NCBI GenBank assembly: GCA_902589305.1
Contig: CACISL010000006.1
Location: forward strand, 1-61,842
DNA: 61,842 nucleotides
Origin: an uncultured Pelagibacteraceae bacterium
Lineage (GTDB): Bacteria; Pseudomonadota; Alphaproteobacteria; Pelagibacterales; Pelagibacteraceae
Direction: 5' to 3'
In this document: positions 36,040 to 46,986 of the stretch, one piece after another
How positions within the stretch are numbered: the first letter of the stretch is position 1
Layout: each line of letters starts with the position of its first letter
The notes under the pieces: model-generated
Told to the model about the DNA's origin: nothing
The model's input: the letters and a program-made list of their open reading frames with translations, nothing else
Databases searched by the model: none
Position numbers and translations under genes: made by a program

Positions 36040-37904
36040 GCAGTAGCTTTATATCTAAGTTTTTTAATGTGTGAAAGAAGAATAATTATAGCTGCTGGCG
36101 TAACGCCATCAATACGAATAGCTTGGCCTAGCGTTTTAGGCTTCACCTGAAGCAACTTGCTCTTAATCTCATTAGATAGGCCACTCAGTTTCTCATAATC
36201 TATACCCTCAGGTATAATAACGGACTCGTCTTTCTTAAAAGACTCTATATCTTTGTTTTGTCTGTCCAGGTAACCCATGTAATGGGTATCTATTACAACT
36301 TGTTTTTCTATATGACTTGGAAAAGAAGGAATATTAGAAAAAACTTGCCTTATTTTTGCCATATTTACTTTTCGCTGACCCATAATCTCTAAGCAAGATC
36401 TTTTTACTCCATCCATAGCAATTTTAATATCATATTTCTTAGCTTGATTAGGTGATAAATAATTATTTTTTAAAATTGAATTAAGAGCCAAAATATTCTT
36501 TTTCTTTTCATTAAATATTTTTTTTCTTTCAGACTTCACTAAATTTAAATTTATTCCAAAGCCAGTCAGTCTTTGATCGGCATTATCTGCTCTTAAAGTT
36601 AGTCTATATTCTGCTCTAGATGTAAACATTCTATAAGGTTCTGTAACTCCTTTAGTAATGAGATCATCAATCATAACACCAATATAAGAAGTTGATCGAT
36701 CTAAAATAAACTGCTCTTGATTTAGAATTTTTAAAGCCGCATTAATGCCTGCTATCAAACCTTGAGCTGCAGCTTCTTCATACCCTGTAGTTCCATTGAT
36801 TTGTCCAGCAAGAAATAAAGAATTAATTTTTTTGGTTTCTAAGGTTGCTTTTAACTCCCTTGGATCCACGTAATCATACTCAATAGCGTATCCAGCCCTC
36901 TTCATCTTAACGTGCTCTAAACCCTTGATTTTGCTTAATATTTTAAGCTGTATCTCCTCTGGAAGAGAGGTTGATATACCATTTGGGTAAATAGTATTGT
37001 CCTTTAATCCCTCTGGTTCTAGGAAAATTTGATGTTTTTCTTTTTCCTTAAACTTAACAATTTTATCCTCTATAGATGGACAATACCTGGGTCCTACTCC
37101 TTTTATGTTTCCTGAATACATAGCGCTTCTTGAAATGTTTTCACTAATTATTTTATGAACATCATTATTTGTATAAGTCATCCCACATTTAACCTGTTTA
37201 TTGTTGATCTTGTTCGTCAAGAAAGAGAAATAATAATGATCATCATCAGCAGGCTGCATTTCTAAATCATCATAATTGATTGTATCTCCATCTAGTCTAG
37301 GAGGTGTTCCTGTTTTTAATCTTCCAATTTGCATTTTAAATTTTGCTAATTGTTCACTCAAACCGATAGATGGTTTTTCATCATACCGACCAGCTGGTAT
37401 CTGTGTTTCGCCTATATGTATTAAACCATTCAAAAAAGTTCCTGTAGTTAGTATTAGTTCTTTAATTCTTATTTCTTTGCCGCTCTGACAAACAAATCCT
37501 ATAACTTTTTTGTTATCAAATAAGAATCTTACTACTGGATCAGCTACAACTTCTAAATTTTCATAATTTAATAAAATCTTTTGCATATGCTCTTTGTAAA
37601 GAGCTCTATCTGATTGAGTCCTTGGTCCTTGCACAGCTGGACCGCGACTTCTATTTAACAATCTAAATTGAATACCTGATTTATCAGCTGCTACACCCAT
37701 CACACCATCTAAAGCATCAATTTCTCTTACAAGATGCCCTTTTCCAAGTCCTCCTATAGCGGGATTACACGACATTTCACCAATAGTCTCAATTTTATGG
37801 GTAAAAAGGGCAGTATTTACACCCATTCTAGCGGAAGCTGCTGCTGCCTCACATCCGGCATGTCCTCCACCTATAACTGCTACATCATAGCTTTGTTTTG
37901 TCAT
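36036..37904 (-). CDS. mnmG: tRNA uridine-34 5-carboxymethylaminomethyl modification enzyme MnmG (GidA)
   Basis: This is a 622-aa FAD protein. The dinucleotide-binding motif is [20 protein letters not shown], followed by [18 protein letters not shown] and [12 protein letters not shown]. With MnmE it makes cmnm5U34 in tRNA wobble positions. The two genes are only 42 nt apart on one strand. Length is normal. Confidence 0.98.
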   Translation of the reverse strand: MTKQSYDVAVIGGGHAGCEAAAASARMGVNTALFTHKIETIGEMSCNPAIGGLGKGHLVREIDALDGVMGVAADKSGIQFRLLNRSRGPAVQGPRTQSDRALYKEHMQKILLNYENLEVVADPVVRFLFDNKKVIGFVCQSGKEIRIKELILTTGTFLNGLIHIGETQIPAGRYDEKPSIGLSEQLAKFKMQIGRLKTGTPPRLDGDTINYDDLEMQPADDDHYYFSFLTNKINNKQVKCGMTYTNNDVHKIISENISRSAMYSGNIKGVGPRYCPSIEDKIVKFKEKEKHQIFLEPEGLKDNTIYPNGISTSLPEEIQLKILSKIKGLEHVKMKRAGYAIEYDYVDPRELKATLETKKINSLFLAGQINGTTGYEEAAAQGLIAGINAALKILNQEQFILDRSTSYIGVMIDDLITKGVTEPYRMFTSRAEYRLTLRADNADQRLTGFGINLNLVKSERKKIFNEKKKNILALNSILKNNYLSPNQAKKYDIKIAMDGVKRSCLEIMGQRKVNMAKIRQVFSNIPSFPSHIEKQVVIDTHYMGYLDRQNKDIESFKKDESVIIPEGIDYEKLSGLSNEIKSKLLQVKPKTLGQAIRIDGVTPAAIIILLSHIKKLRYKATA

Positions 37905-37946
37905 GCTGTGAATGTAAACGTCTAAATTAAGAATACAAGAAGTATT

Positions 37947-39275
37947 TTATTTGCCGATACAGAAGTCTTTAAAGATAGATCCAAGTATTTCTTCAACATC
38001 TACCTTGCCAACAATACTACCAAGATGTCGTGTAGCCATTCTTAGGTCTTCAGCTGCTAATTCGAGGTCTTTGTTTTGATCCTTTTTAAGAAACTTATCT
38101 ATTTCTTCTTGACATTCGTTAAGCTTAACTCGATGCCTTTCTCTAGTAATTAAAGTGCTATTAATTGATGAAAATTTTTTGCTTAGCTTTGTTTTTATCA
38201 AATTTATTAATTTATCTATATTTTTATTATTTTTTACTGAGGCTAAGATTGTATCAACTTCAAATTTATGATTTTGCTTATCTGAAACATCTGATTTATT
38301 TAAAAGAATTATAGTATCTTTATTAATCATACTCTTTATTTCTTTGTTAATTTTTTTGGATGAATTATCTATAACTATAATATTTAAATCTGCTTCTTTT
38401 GATTTTCCTAATGCTAAGGATATACCTTTTTTTTCAACTTCATTTTTTGCATCTCTGATACCTGCAGTATCTGCAAGGATTACTGGATATCCGTCTAAAT
38501 TTAAATACGTTTCTATAACATCTCTTGTTGTTCCGGCTTCGTCTGAAACAATTGCAGCTTCTCTTTTTGAAAGTAAATTTAACAAAGATGATTTACCTGC
38601 ATTAACTTCCCCTGTAATTGAAACCCTAAAACCGTCTCTAATTTTTTCACCGACTTTATTATCCTCAATAATTTTAGTAATTTCTGAGTGAATTTCTTTG
38701 ATTGATGTATGGGCTTCTTTTAATACTTTTTCTGGAAGATCTTCTTCTGCAAAATCGATTTTTGCTTCTATAAAAGCAAGAGATTTTATTATTTTTTCCC
38801 TTAGATCGTTATAATAATTAGATGCATTCCCCTGAACTAATTTCACAGCTTGTTGTCTTTGTAATTCTGTCTCAGAATGAATAAGATCTCCTATACTTTC
38901 TGCTTTTAGCAAATCAACTTTATCATTTTGGAAAGCAATTTTAGTGAATTCACCTGGCTCTGCTAGTCTGCAGTTTTTTTGCTCAGATAAAACTCTTAAT
39001 AAAGCATTTATTACTGCGTTACTTCCATGGATTTGTAGTTCTGCTAAATCTTCACCAGTATAGCTATTTGGCCCAGGAAACCACAATAATAGAGCCTCCG
39101 GATCTATTACATTACCGTTGTTAGGGTCATAGAACCTACAAAAATTAACTTCGTTCGACTTTATATCTTTAGACTTAATCAAATTTTGACAAATCTTAAG
39201 TGTTTCATTGCCTGATATTCTAACAATAGCTATTCCAGAGGGTCCTCTACCCGAAGATAAAGCATAAATATTCAT
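37947..39275 (-). CDS. mnmE: tRNA modification GTPase MnmE (TrmE)
   Basis: This is a 442-aa GTPase. The N-terminal tetrahydrofolate-binding domain (SSGRGPSGIAIVRISG) is followed by an inserted G domain with P-loop TGEVNAGKSSLLNLLSKR and DEAGTTRD. The C terminus ends in the required CxGK (FCIGK). It partners MnmG. The start is 4 nt downstream of the ubiH-like stop. Confidence 0.98.
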   Translation of the reverse strand: MNIYALSSGRGPSGIAIVRISGNETLKICQNLIKSKDIKSNEVNFCRFYDPNNGNVIDPEALLLWFPGPNSYTGEDLAELQIHGSNAVINALLRVLSEQKNCRLAEPGEFTKIAFQNDKVDLLKAESIGDLIHSETELQRQQAVKLVQGNASNYYNDLREKIIKSLAFIEAKIDFAEEDLPEKVLKEAHTSIKEIHSEITKIIEDNKVGEKIRDGFRVSITGEVNAGKSSLLNLLSKREAAIVSDEAGTTRDVIETYLNLDGYPVILADTAGIRDAKNEVEKKGISLALGKSKEADLNIIVIDNSSKKINKEIKSMINKDTIILLNKSDVSDKQNHKFEVDTILASVKNNKNIDKLINLIKTKLSKKFSSINSTLITRERHRVKLNECQEEIDKFLKKDQNKDLELAAEDLRMATRHLGSIVGKVDVEEILGSIFKDFCIGK

Positions 39276-39279
39276 TGAG

Positions 39280-40389
39280 TTATAATGATAAACCTCGATT
39301 AGAGATTATTTTACTGAATTTTTTTAATGTCTCATTGTTCTTAATATTTTTTACAATAATTTCTTTGAATGGATCTAAATATTTATTTTGCTTAAAGAAG
39401 CTATGAGTAGCATCAACGCCTAAACTCATGATAGTATTTTCAGGTTTTCTGCTATTATAAAAATCATTTAAGGCATAGCTATTTTTAATAGAAATACCTA
39501 AACCCACATAATATTTAATAATTTCTTCTAGTTTTTTTATATCTCTTAGAACTAGGTTAAAACCTTGACCAGCTACAGGATGAATGGTGTGCAAACCCTC
39601 ACCAAGAATTAATATATTTTTTTGATGATACTGTCGTCTTAAACTAAGAGAAATAGGATACGACTGAATATTACTAATAGTGATATCTTTTTTATTCTTC
39701 AAAATTTCTATTATTTTGTTTTTAACTAAAGTTGTAATTTTTTTTGAATTATTTTCGAAAAAATTTTTTTTTACACTCCAAACAAAAGAGAAATAATGTT
39801 TTGAAAAAGGAAGTATAGCTAATGGTCCTTCTTTTAAAAAGAACTGGCTTGTGTTTAAAGTTTCGTAATTGTGCCTTACGTATCCTGTTATAGCTATTTC
39901 TTTATAATCTTTCTTGATAGATCTTTTTTTTATTATGTTATTGTAAATTTTAGATTGTCCACCTATACAGAGAACAATTAACTCATAATTTTTTAGCTCA
40001 ATTAAGTTTTTTACATCCTTTCTTATTAACTTAATTTTATTTTTTGAAATTTCTTTCAATAATAAACTTTTAACTTTATCATTTTCAAAAACGTACATAA
40101 GATTAGAGTTTGCCTCATCAAGATTTAAAAAATTTATATTTTCTTTGGAAGTTTGGTAAAACAGCTCAATTTTTTTTGAAGGCCAGAACAACTTTTGTCC
40201 TAAACTTGTAATATTTTGGTTAATAAACTTATAATTTGTATCTGAAATAGCAGTAGTCCTTTTATCAATGGTTTTTCTAGCTTTTTTAGCTATTAAATTT
40301 ACGTCTATACCTGGCAACTTAGATAAAACTACAGCTGTCATTAAGCCTGAAAGACCGTCTCCGACTATGCATATTCTTTGTTTAATCAT
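39280..40389 (-). CDS. UbiH/UbiL-family FAD monooxygenase (ubiquinone ring hydroxylase)
   Basis: This is a 369-aa flavoprotein. The N-terminal Rossmann motif is RICIVGDGLSGLMTAVVL. The second FAD motif includes ILGEGLHTIHPVAGQGFN, the family hallmark. It probably hydroxylates the ubiquinone ring during respiration-linked quinone synthesis; which carbon it attacks cannot be told. It is divergent from ftsK across a 55-bp spacer. Confidence 0.83.
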   Translation of the reverse strand: MIKQRICIVGDGLSGLMTAVVLSKLPGIDVNLIAKKARKTIDKRTTAISDTNYKFINQNITSLGQKLFWPSKKIELFYQTSKENINFLNLDEANSNLMYVFENDKVKSLLLKEISKNKIKLIRKDVKNLIELKNYELIVLCIGGQSKIYNNIIKKRSIKKDYKEIAITGYVRHNYETLNTSQFFLKEGPLAILPFSKHYFSFVWSVKKNFFENNSKKITTLVKNKIIEILKNKKDITISNIQSYPISLSLRRQYHQKNILILGEGLHTIHPVAGQGFNLVLRDIKKLEEIIKYYVGLGISIKNSYALNDFYNSRKPENTIMSLGVDATHSFFKQNKYLDPFKEIIVKNIKNNETLKKFSKIISNRGLSL

Positions 40390-40444
40390 ATAACAATTTT
40401 TAACACTTTCATAAAAATGGTAAAAAGTACGTAATCGATTCGTA

Positions 40445-42526
40445 ATGAATACAAACTTTTTAGATAGTGTAGCAAATTTTTTGAAAAAGCGAACCTTTGA
40501 ATTGCTAGGTTTAATCCTAGTTTTATCAAGTGTCGCACTTGCTATTGCTTTTACAACATATTCTCCTGAAGATCCTTCATTTGTTTATGGAGATAGGAAC
40601 TTCGAAATCCAGAACTTTTTTGGAATTTATGGAAGCAGTATTGCAGATTTTTTATTGCAAAGTTTTGGTTTAGCTTCTTTTTTATTATTGCTTAACTTTT
40701 TATTCTGGGGGTTAGATTTGATAATAAAAAAAGAGTTAAGAAGAATAATTCTAAAATTATTTTTGGTTGTAGCTTATTTGACCGTAGGTACAGTTTTTAT
40801 CTATTTAACATTCGATAATTCTTTTTGGTTAATTGATAATGGTAATTCAGGTTTTGTTGGAAAAATAACATACAACTTTATTAATACTTGGGCTCCGTGG
40901 ATTGATAATACATATTCAATTTATGGTCTGCTTTTGTTAACTATAATCTTTTTTTCTTTTTCAGCCGATATAAATTATAAAAAAGTGTTCACAACAATTA
41001 TTTCTCTTTTTCAAAGAAGACCTGTGGAAAATATTGAGCCAGACTTCAGTAGAATTAATATTGAAGATCAGCCTCAAACCTTAGAAAAACCGCAACAATC
41101 ATTTTCATTTGATACAGATATGGGTCCTAAATCAGATCAAGTTGTTGCTAAGACCAAGTATAAATTACCAGATATAAACTATTTAGAAAAAAATTTATCT
41201 AAGCTTAGTTCTGATGGAAATAAAAATCGTCCTGATGCTGGGTTTATGGAAAAAATATTATTAGACTTTGGAATAGATGGGAAAATCAAAACAATTAATA
41301 ATGGACCTGTAGTGAGCCTTTATGAATTCGAGCCAGCACCAGGTGTAAAAGTGTCCAAAATTATTAATTTATCTGAGGATTTAGCAAGAAATACTAGTTC
41401 AACTTCTACAAGAGTTTCAGTCATACCAGGAAAAAACACTGTCGGAATCGAGATTCCAAACGAAGAGAGAGAAGGCGTATCACTAAGAGAAATAATTTCT
41501 TACGATAAGTTTCAAAAAAAAGATGTAAGACTTCCGATAGCACTAGGTAAAAGTATTTCGGGAATGCCAATTGTTGGTGATTTAACTTCAATGCCTCATC
41601 TTTTAATTGCAGGTACTACTGGTTCAGGAAAGTCTGTTTGTATTAACACAATAATTGTTTCTCTACTTTACAAACTGAGTCCAGATCTTTGTAAGTTTAT
41701 TTTAATCGATCCAAAAATGTTAGAGTTATCTACATACGAAGGAATACCTCATTTATTAACTCCAGTTATTACCGATGCTAAGAAAGCTACATCAGCTTTA
41801 TCGTGGACAGTAAAAGAAATGAATAGCAGATATAAATTAATGAGCAAGTTAGGAGTAAGAAACATTGATGGCTATAATGCAAAGCACAAGCTTAAGATGC
41901 CTTACATAGTTGTTGTAGTTGACGAGATGTCAGACTTAATGCTTGTAGCTGTAAAAGAAATTGAAAACTACATTCAAAAATTATCCCAAATGGCAAGAGC
42001 TGCAGGAATTCATATCATCATGGCTACGCAAAGACCTAGTGTTGATGTTATTACAGGTACAATAAAAGCGAATTTCCCGACAAGAATATCTTTTCAAGTT
42101 AGTTCTAAAATTGACAGTAGAACTATTTTGGGGGAGCAAGGTGCTGAACAATTACTTGGAAAAGGTGACATGTTATTCATGTCATCAGCAAACAGAATAG
42201 TTAGAATTCATGGCCCATATGTTTCTGAGCAGGAAATAGAGAAAATTACTAATTCATTAAGAGCTCAAGGAAAGCCAGATTATATGGAAGAGATTACTTC
42301 CCAAGAAACGGCTGAAAGCTCACTAACTCCTGGAAATGAAGGTGATGAGGATGAATTATTTAATCAAGCGGTAGAAATTATTAAATCAGAAGGAAAAGCC
42401 TCTACAAGCTTTTTACAGAGAAAGTTACAAATCGGATACAATAGAGCTGCTAGAATTATTGATATGATGGAAGAAAAAGGTATTGTTAGTAAAGCAAATC
42501 ATGTTGGTAAACGTGAAGTTCTTTAA
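40445..42526 (+). CDS. ftsK: DNA translocase FtsK
   Basis: This 693-aa protein has about four N-terminal membrane helices, then a short linker (around residues 185-240), much shorter than in E. coli. The motor domain has Walker A IAGTTGSGKSVCINT and Walker B IVVVVDEMSD, and a C-terminal gamma winged helix (FLQRKLQIGYNRAARIID). It pumps DNA at the septum and prepares dimer resolution by XerCD. It overlaps lolA. Confidence 0.97.
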   Translation: MNTNFLDSVANFLKKRTFELLGLILVLSSVALAIAFTTYSPEDPSFVYGDRNFEIQNFFGIYGSSIADFLLQSFGLASFLLLLNFLFWGLDLIIKKELRRIILKLFLVVAYLTVGTVFIYLTFDNSFWLIDNGNSGFVGKITYNFINTWAPWIDNTYSIYGLLLLTIIFFSFSADINYKKVFTTIISLFQRRPVENIEPDFSRINIEDQPQTLEKPQQSFSFDTDMGPKSDQVVAKTKYKLPDINYLEKNLSKLSSDGNKNRPDAGFMEKILLDFGIDGKIKTINNGPVVSLYEFEPAPGVKVSKIINLSEDLARNTSSTSTRVSVIPGKNTVGIEIPNEEREGVSLREIISYDKFQKKDVRLPIALGKSISGMPIVGDLTSMPHLLIAGTTGSGKSVCINTIIVSLLYKLSPDLCKFILIDPKMLELSTYEGIPHLLTPVITDAKKATSALSWTVKEMNSRYKLMSKLGVRNIDGYNAKHKLKMPYIVVVVDEMSDLMLVAVKEIENYIQKLSQMARAAGIHIIMATQRPSVDVITGTIKANFPTRISFQVSSKIDSRTILGEQGAEQLLGKGDMLFMSSANRIVRIHGPYVSEQEIEKITNSLRAQGKPDYMEEITSQETAESSLTPGNEGDEDELFNQAVEIIKSEGKASTSFLQRKLQIGYNRAARIIDMMEEKGIVSKANHVGKREVL

Positions 42527-43070
42527 AGAAATATTTTCACTCTCGTTTTTTTTATTAATAACAACGAGTTTATTAGCTAACGAAAAAGATCAAATAGTTG
42601 CTCAATTAAATAACTTAAATTCTTTAGAATTTACATTTGATCAGTTAATTAATGAAAAAAAAGAAAAAGGTAGCTGTCTTTTAGAATTTCCTGGAAAATT
42701 AAAATGCAATTACTTTGACGACAAGGAAAAAGAATTAGTTATTAATAATAAGAGATTAGCAATAACCCAGAAAAGATATAACAAAACTTATCATTATCCA
42801 ATTTCAAAATCTCCATTCTTAAATGTTTTGTATAAGGATAAACTTTTAGAAATAGTGCAATTAGGTGAGTTAGAGTCAACTGATCAAATAATTAAGCTTG
42901 TTTATTTTGGTGATAACGAAATTACAGTTTTTTTTGATAAAAAAAAACTAGATTTGAAAGGATGGGAGATTAAAGATCAGTACAATAATAAAATAAATTT
43001 CTCCCTTAACATTGTTGCTAAAAATGATACTTATAAAAGAGGCACCTTTAAAGTACCTGAAATAAACTAA
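42501..43070 (+). CDS. lolA: LolA-like outer-membrane lipoprotein carrier
   Basis: About 189 aa with a cleavable signal peptide (FSLSFFLLITTSLLA). The body matches the LolA/LolB-like half-barrel: SLEFTFDQLINEKKEKG and LEFPGKLKCNYF. ftsK-lolA is a conserved neighbour pair. Starts at 42483 (ATG), 42501 (ATG) and 42513 (GTG) are all in frame and inside the ftsK end; the later two give a normal signal peptide. LolA carries lipoproteins such as those encoded here across the periplasm. Confidence 0.87.
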   Translation: MLVNVKFFKEIFSLSFFLLITTSLLANEKDQIVAQLNNLNSLEFTFDQLINEKKEKGSCLLEFPGKLKCNYFDDKEKELVINNKRLAITQKRYNKTYHYPISKSPFLNVLYKDKLLEIVQLGELESTDQIIKLVYFGDNEITVFFDKKKLDLKGWEIKDQYNNKINFSLNIVAKNDTYKRGTFKVPEIN

Positions 43071-43573
43071 GCTACAAAATCAATTTCTTCTTCTTTAAAA
43101 ATTTCAAAACCTTTGGATTTATAATTTTGTAATGCATGTTTGTGGTCTAAACTACAAGTATGAACCCACATTCTACTAGGATTTTTTCTAGATGCGCTTG
43201 CAATAGCATGATTTACAAGTGTTGAGCCAAGCTTCAAACCTCTGAATTCTTTTAGTACCCCTAAATTGATAAGCTCAACTTCATTTGATCCAGGATGATA
43301 TTCCTGTTCATAATATCCTACTAAATCTTCACCTTTTTTTAGAACATGTGTTTCTAAATTTTTATTTGTGACATACTTTACCCATTCGCTATCAGACCAA
43401 AGTAATCTATCTCTCCAGTAATGATCTACGCCTATTTGTTTATAAAAAAATCTATTTAAATGAAAATTATCTTTATCGTCTAAAATAATTTGGAAATTTT
43501 CTGGGAGATTTAAGTCAACTGTTTTTGAAAAATCTTTTATTTCTAAGAAATATCTTTTCACTCTTGAAACCAT
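43067..43573 (-). CDS. GNAT-family N-acetyltransferase
   Basis: This is a 168-aa protein with the GNAT acetyl-CoA region LGVLKEFRGLKLGSTLV and a C-terminal ALQNYKSKGFEIF. Substrate is unknown. It is the last gene of the his-HIT run and overlaps the HIT gene by 1 nt and convergent lolA by 4 nt. Confidence 0.82.
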   Translation of the reverse strand: MVSRVKRYFLEIKDFSKTVDLNLPENFQIILDDKDNFHLNRFFYKQIGVDHYWRDRLLWSDSEWVKYVTNKNLETHVLKKGEDLVGYYEQEYHPGSNEVELINLGVLKEFRGLKLGSTLVNHAIASASRKNPSRMWVHTCSLDHKHALQNYKSKGFEIFKEEEIDFVA

Positions 43574-43929
43574 CAGCTTACCATCTTTCCAATCTTTTCA
43601 CCTGCAAATATATGATAGTGTAAATGAGGAACTTCCTGACCACCATCAATGCCAATATTTGTTAAAGCCCTGTAACCTTTGTCTTTTGCGCCCATTAAGT
43701 TTGCGACATGCGTCACGGCTTTGTTTAACTCTACAATTTCTTTGTCAGAAGCTTTACTGTTGAAATCATTAAGATCTACGTATTCACCTTTGGGGATAAC
43801 TAAAACATGAACTTTCTTTTGAGGATTGATATCATGAAAAGCTAAAACATGATCATTTTCATAAACTTTTTTACAAGGGATTTCACCTCTTAGAATTTTA
43901 GCAAATATATTATTTTTGTCGTAACTCAT
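43573..43929 (-). CDS. HIT-family nucleotide hydrolase (HinT-like)
   Basis: This is a 118-aa protein with the histidine triad EVPHLHYHIFAGE and the N-terminal IFAKILRGEIPCKKVYEND. HinT proteins hydrolyse purine nucleoside phosphoramidates. It overlaps hisE by 4 nt (ATGA), so it is co-translated with the histidine operon, a common alphaproteobacterial association. Confidence 0.94.
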   Translation of the reverse strand: MSYDKNNIFAKILRGEIPCKKVYENDHVLAFHDINPQKKVHVLVIPKGEYVDLNDFNSKASDKEIVELNKAVTHVANLMGAKDKGYRALTNIGIDGGQEVPHLHYHIFAGEKIGKMVS

Positions 43930-44198
43930 TTTTGTCTTTTCTTAAGTTCACTCATCACATCTTCAATTTTTATGTTGTTAGCCTCTAAGTAAACCATCAA
44001 ATGATAAACCACATCAGCAGCTTCGTGTATCTTATTTGAATTTTTTTCCACAGATTCTATTAATTCGCCTATTTCCTCTTTTACTTTTGAGACACTTAGG
44101 TTTTTATCGTTCAAAAGTTTATTAGTATAAGACTTTTCCGGAGAAGAATTTTTTCTCTCTCTGATTGTTTTAATTAATTGTTCTAAGTTTTCAAACAT
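43926..44198 (-). CDS. hisE: Phosphoribosyl-ATP pyrophosphatase
   Basis: This is a 90-aa all-alpha MazG-like enzyme with the metal-binding KVKEEIGELIESVEKN and EAADVVYHLMVYLEA. It performs the second step of histidine synthesis. HisE stands alone, not fused to HisI; hisI is not in this window. Confidence 0.95.
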   Translation of the reverse strand: MFENLEQLIKTIRERKNSSPEKSYTNKLLNDKNLSVSKVKEEIGELIESVEKNSNKIHEAADVVYHLMVYLEANNIKIEDVMSELKKRQK

Positions 44199-44199
44199 T

Positions 44200-44958
44200 T
44201 TATAACCTTACCGATACATTTTTTGAATTCAAATATTCTTTAGCATCTTTGATTTTATATTCACCATAATGAAAAATAGAAGCCGCTAAGACTGCACTTG
44301 CTCCACCTTTAACTATGCCATCATATAAGTGATCTAGAGTTCCAACTCCACCGGAAGCTATCACTGGAATATTAGTACTATTTGTAATTGTTCTTAATAA
44401 ATCAACATCGTATCCAGATTTAGTTCCGTCTTTATCCATCGAAGTTAATAAAATTTCTCCAGCTCCATTTTCTTCTACTTTTTTAGCAAAATCCACTGCA
44501 TCAATACCAGTTTTATTTCTACCACCGTGTGTAAACACTTCCCATTTATTTTCTGAAACTTGTTTTGCGTCGATCGCAACAACAATGCATTGAGATCCAA
44601 ATTTTTTTGAAGCTTCCTTAACAAAGTCGACATTCTTCACAGCGGCAGTATTAATAGAGACTTTATCTGCACCAGCTAATAATAAATCTGTAATATTTTG
44701 AATAGTTCTAACTCCACCTCCAACAGTTAAAGGAACGAAACATTCTTTCGCAGTTTTTCTAACAATATCAACAATCGTTTCTCTATTTTCATTTGAAGCG
44801 GTAATATCAAGAAAACAAATCTCGTCAGCGCCGCCGTCACTATAAATTTTAGCTTGTTCTACTGGATCTCCGGCATCTTTTAGTTCGACAAAGTTTATAC
44901 CTTTAACAACTCTTCCATTCTTAACATCAAGACAAGGTATAATTCTATTTTTTAGCAT
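44200..44958 (-). CDS. hisF: Imidazole glycerol phosphate synthase, cyclase subunit
   Basis: This is a 252-aa TIM barrel: [19 protein letters not shown] with the catalytic Asp, then [14 protein letters not shown] and [14 protein letters not shown]. The ATG at 44958 is chosen because AGGAG precedes it; a TTG one codon upstream is also in frame. It partners HisH. It overlaps hisA by 14 nt. Confidence 0.98.
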   Translation of the reverse strand: MLKNRIIPCLDVKNGRVVKGINFVELKDAGDPVEQAKIYSDGGADEICFLDITASNENRETIVDIVRKTAKECFVPLTVGGGVRTIQNITDLLLAGADKVSINTAAVKNVDFVKEASKKFGSQCIVVAIDAKQVSENKWEVFTHGGRNKTGIDAVDFAKKVEENGAGEILLTSMDKDGTKSGYDVDLLRTITNSTNIPVIASGGVGTLDHLYDGIVKGGASAVLAASIFHYGEYKIKDAKEYLNSKNVSVRL

Positions 44959-45676
44959 CAATCTCCTTTGCTAGCTCATCAAGTTTAATATCACCATCAT
45001 AAATAGCTTTACCAACAATGATACCTTCAATTTTATTATTGTTTAACTCTTTAGCTTTCTTAATATCGTTTATTGAAGAAACACCTCCTGAAATCACAAC
45101 TGGACAATTAGAAAGCCCTGCAATTTTCACACTTTCATCTAAGTTTGGGCTAGTTTTCATTCCATCTCTATTTATGTCTGTAAAAATAACTCTGCTTACG
45201 CCAAAATCATTTACTTCTTTTAAGAAATCTGTGGTTTTAATTTCTAGATTTTCTTTCCAACCTGATACTGAAAGATTTCCATCTTTTGCGTCTAATCCCA
45301 AAGCAATTTGACCTTTAAATTTTACACAAGACTCTTTTAAAAATTCTTTATTTTTAATAGCACCACTTCCTAAAATTACTTTCTCAACACCAGTATCGAT
45401 GTATTGTTTAATGCTATCGAGAGATCTAACACCGCCACCTATTTCAATCTTCAAATCATATTTACTTACTATTTCTTCTATAATATCTAAATTGACTGTT
45501 TTACCAGTTAAAGCTCCATCTAGATCAACTATGTGTAAGTTTTTAAAGCCATGATCTTTAAATTTTGCTGCTTGATCAATGGGTGAAGTTTTATATTCAG
45601 TTTTATTTTCGAAATCACCTTTGATTAATCTTACGCATTTCTTATCTTTTATATCTATTGCGGGAAATATTTTCAT
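44945..45676 (-). CDS. hisA: Phosphoribosylformimino-5-aminoimidazole carboxamide ribotide isomerase
   Basis: This is a 243-aa TIM barrel homologous to His[19 protein letters not shown] carries the catalytic Asp; [12 protein letters not shown] and [14 protein letters not shown] bind phosphates. It performs the fourth step of histidine synthesis. It overlaps the hisH stop by 1 nt. Confidence 0.98.
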   Translation of the reverse strand: MKIFPAIDIKDKKCVRLIKGDFENKTEYKTSPIDQAAKFKDHGFKNLHIVDLDGALTGKTVNLDIIEEIVSKYDLKIEIGGGVRSLDSIKQYIDTGVEKVILGSGAIKNKEFLKESCVKFKGQIALGLDAKDGNLSVSGWKENLEIKTTDFLKEVNDFGVSRVIFTDINRDGMKTSPNLDESVKIAGLSNCPVVISGGVSSINDIKKAKELNNNKIEGIIVGKAIYDGDIKLDELAKEIDAKK

Positions 45677-46302
45677 TATAATTTTAAAAAGTTATCAATT
45701 ACTTTTAATCCTATTTTATCACTCTTCTCAGGGTGAAACTGTGTACCAAATAAATTATCTCTTTCGACAGAACAGACAATATTTGACGAGTAATTTGTTG
45801 TCGCCGAAATGACTGATTTATCTTCAGGAATAAATTCATAACTATGAACAAAGTACATATGAGATTTATTTTTTATTTGTTTAAATATTTTACTTTCTTT
45901 TTTTATTTCAATTTCGTTCCAACCAATGTGTGGAAGTTTAAATTTTCCTTTTTGATTATCAATTTTAGATACTTTACCAGAAATCCAACCTAATCCCTTT
46001 GTTTCTGCTTCCTCATACCCGATGTCTGCAAACATTTGTAAACCTACACAAATTCCTAATAAAGGTTTCTTATTTGTAATTGCAAATTCTTTAAGTGTGT
46101 CTGCTAATCCAGAAATACTATTTAGAGAGTCAACACAGCTTTTAAATGAACCTTGGCCAGGTAAAACAATTTTATCACTAGATTTAATTTTTTTTATATC
46201 AGAGGTTACTTCTAGATAAACTTTACCTTTAGCTACCTCTGTAAAAGAATTTATGACAGAGCTTATATTGCCCGATTGGTAGTCAACAATTGTGACGTTC
46301 AT
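45676..46302 (-). CDS. hisH: Imidazole glycerol phosphate synthase, glutaminase subunit
   Basis: This is a 208-aa class I glutamine amidotransferase. The nucleophile elbow is LLGICVGLQMFAD (Cys), and the His/Glu pair is in GTQFHPEKSDKIG. It makes ammonia for HisF. The ATG at 46302 is preferred over the TTG one codon earlier. It is 5 nt downstream of hisB. Confidence 0.97.
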   Translation of the reverse strand: MNVTIVDYQSGNISSVINSFTEVAKGKVYLEVTSDIKKIKSSDKIVLPGQGSFKSCVDSLNSISGLADTLKEFAITNKKPLLGICVGLQMFADIGYEEAETKGLGWISGKVSKIDNQKGKFKLPHIGWNEIEIKKESKIFKQIKNKSHMYFVHSYEFIPEDKSVISATTNYSSNIVCSVERDNLFGTQFHPEKSDKIGLKVIDNFLKL

Positions 46303-46307
46303 CAATT

Positions 46308-46898
46308 TTAAATAGAGCCTTTTGTCGAAGGTATTGAATTTTTAATTCTTTTATCAATTGCTAAAGCATCTTTTAATGATCTAGCTAAACCTTTGTAACA
46401 TGACTCAATTTTGTGGTGACTATTTTCACCGTAAATATTCTCTATGTGTAAAGTAACTCCAGCTGATTGTGAAAAAGCTTGGAACCACTCTTTAAATAAT
46501 TCAGTATCCATCTCACCAAGTTTTTCAACCGGCAGATTTACTTTCCAGATTAAATAAGGCCTATTCGATACATCTATTGAAACTCGGCTTAAAGTTTCAT
46601 CCATAGGGATCATTGTTGATGCGTATCGTGTAATTCCTTTTCGATTACCTGCTGCCTTTTTAATAGCTTCTCCAATTGCTATGCCAGTATCCTCAGTAGT
46701 ATGGTGTAAATCTATATGTGTGTCACCTTTTGCTTTAACTTCTAAATCTATTAGAGAGTGCTTTGATAATTGCTCCAACATATGATCTAAGAAACCTATT
46801 CCAGTTTTAATTTTATAATTTCCTTTGCCGTCTAGATTGACCGCGACAGAAATACTGGTCTCTTTTGTTTTTCTAGTAATTTTTGCTTTTCTACTCAT
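46308..46898 (-). CDS. hisB: Imidazoleglycerol-phosphate dehydratase
   Basis: This is a 196-aa monofunctional HisB. Manganese-binding His/Glu motifs are [16 protein letters not shown] and [20 protein letters not shown]. There is no fused phosphatase domain. It is the first gene of the minus-strand hisBHAFE-HIT-GNAT unit and diverges from hslV over a 96-bp spacer. Confidence 0.98.
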   Translation of the reverse strand: MSRKAKITRKTKETSISVAVNLDGKGNYKIKTGIGFLDHMLEQLSKHSLIDLEVKAKGDTHIDLHHTTEDTGIAIGEAIKKAAGNRKGITRYASTMIPMDETLSRVSIDVSNRPYLIWKVNLPVEKLGEMDTELFKEWFQAFSQSAGVTLHIENIYGENSHHKIESCYKGLARSLKDALAIDKRIKNSIPSTKGSI

Positions 46899-46959
46899 AA
46901 ACTATGCCTGATTTACCTTTGATATATATTTAAATGGTCATTTTATCAATAAATCACTA

Positions 46960-46986
46960 TTGAAGATCTCAAAATAATCTCCACAT
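46960..46986 (+). promoter_or_regulatory. Sigma-32-like promoter for hslVU
   Basis: TTGAAG (preceded by CTA) and CTCCACAT are separated by 13 bp. This resembles the RpoH consensus CTTGAAA / CCCCATNT at the normal distance. The -10 box ends only 8 nt before the hslV ATG, so a transcript from here would be leaderless or nearly so. hslVU is a classic RpoH target. Confidence 0.5.

Noticed and set aside
44959-44961. TTG start for hisF
   Set aside because: The ATG one codon later has the AGGAG at good distance and gives the normal HisF N terminus.
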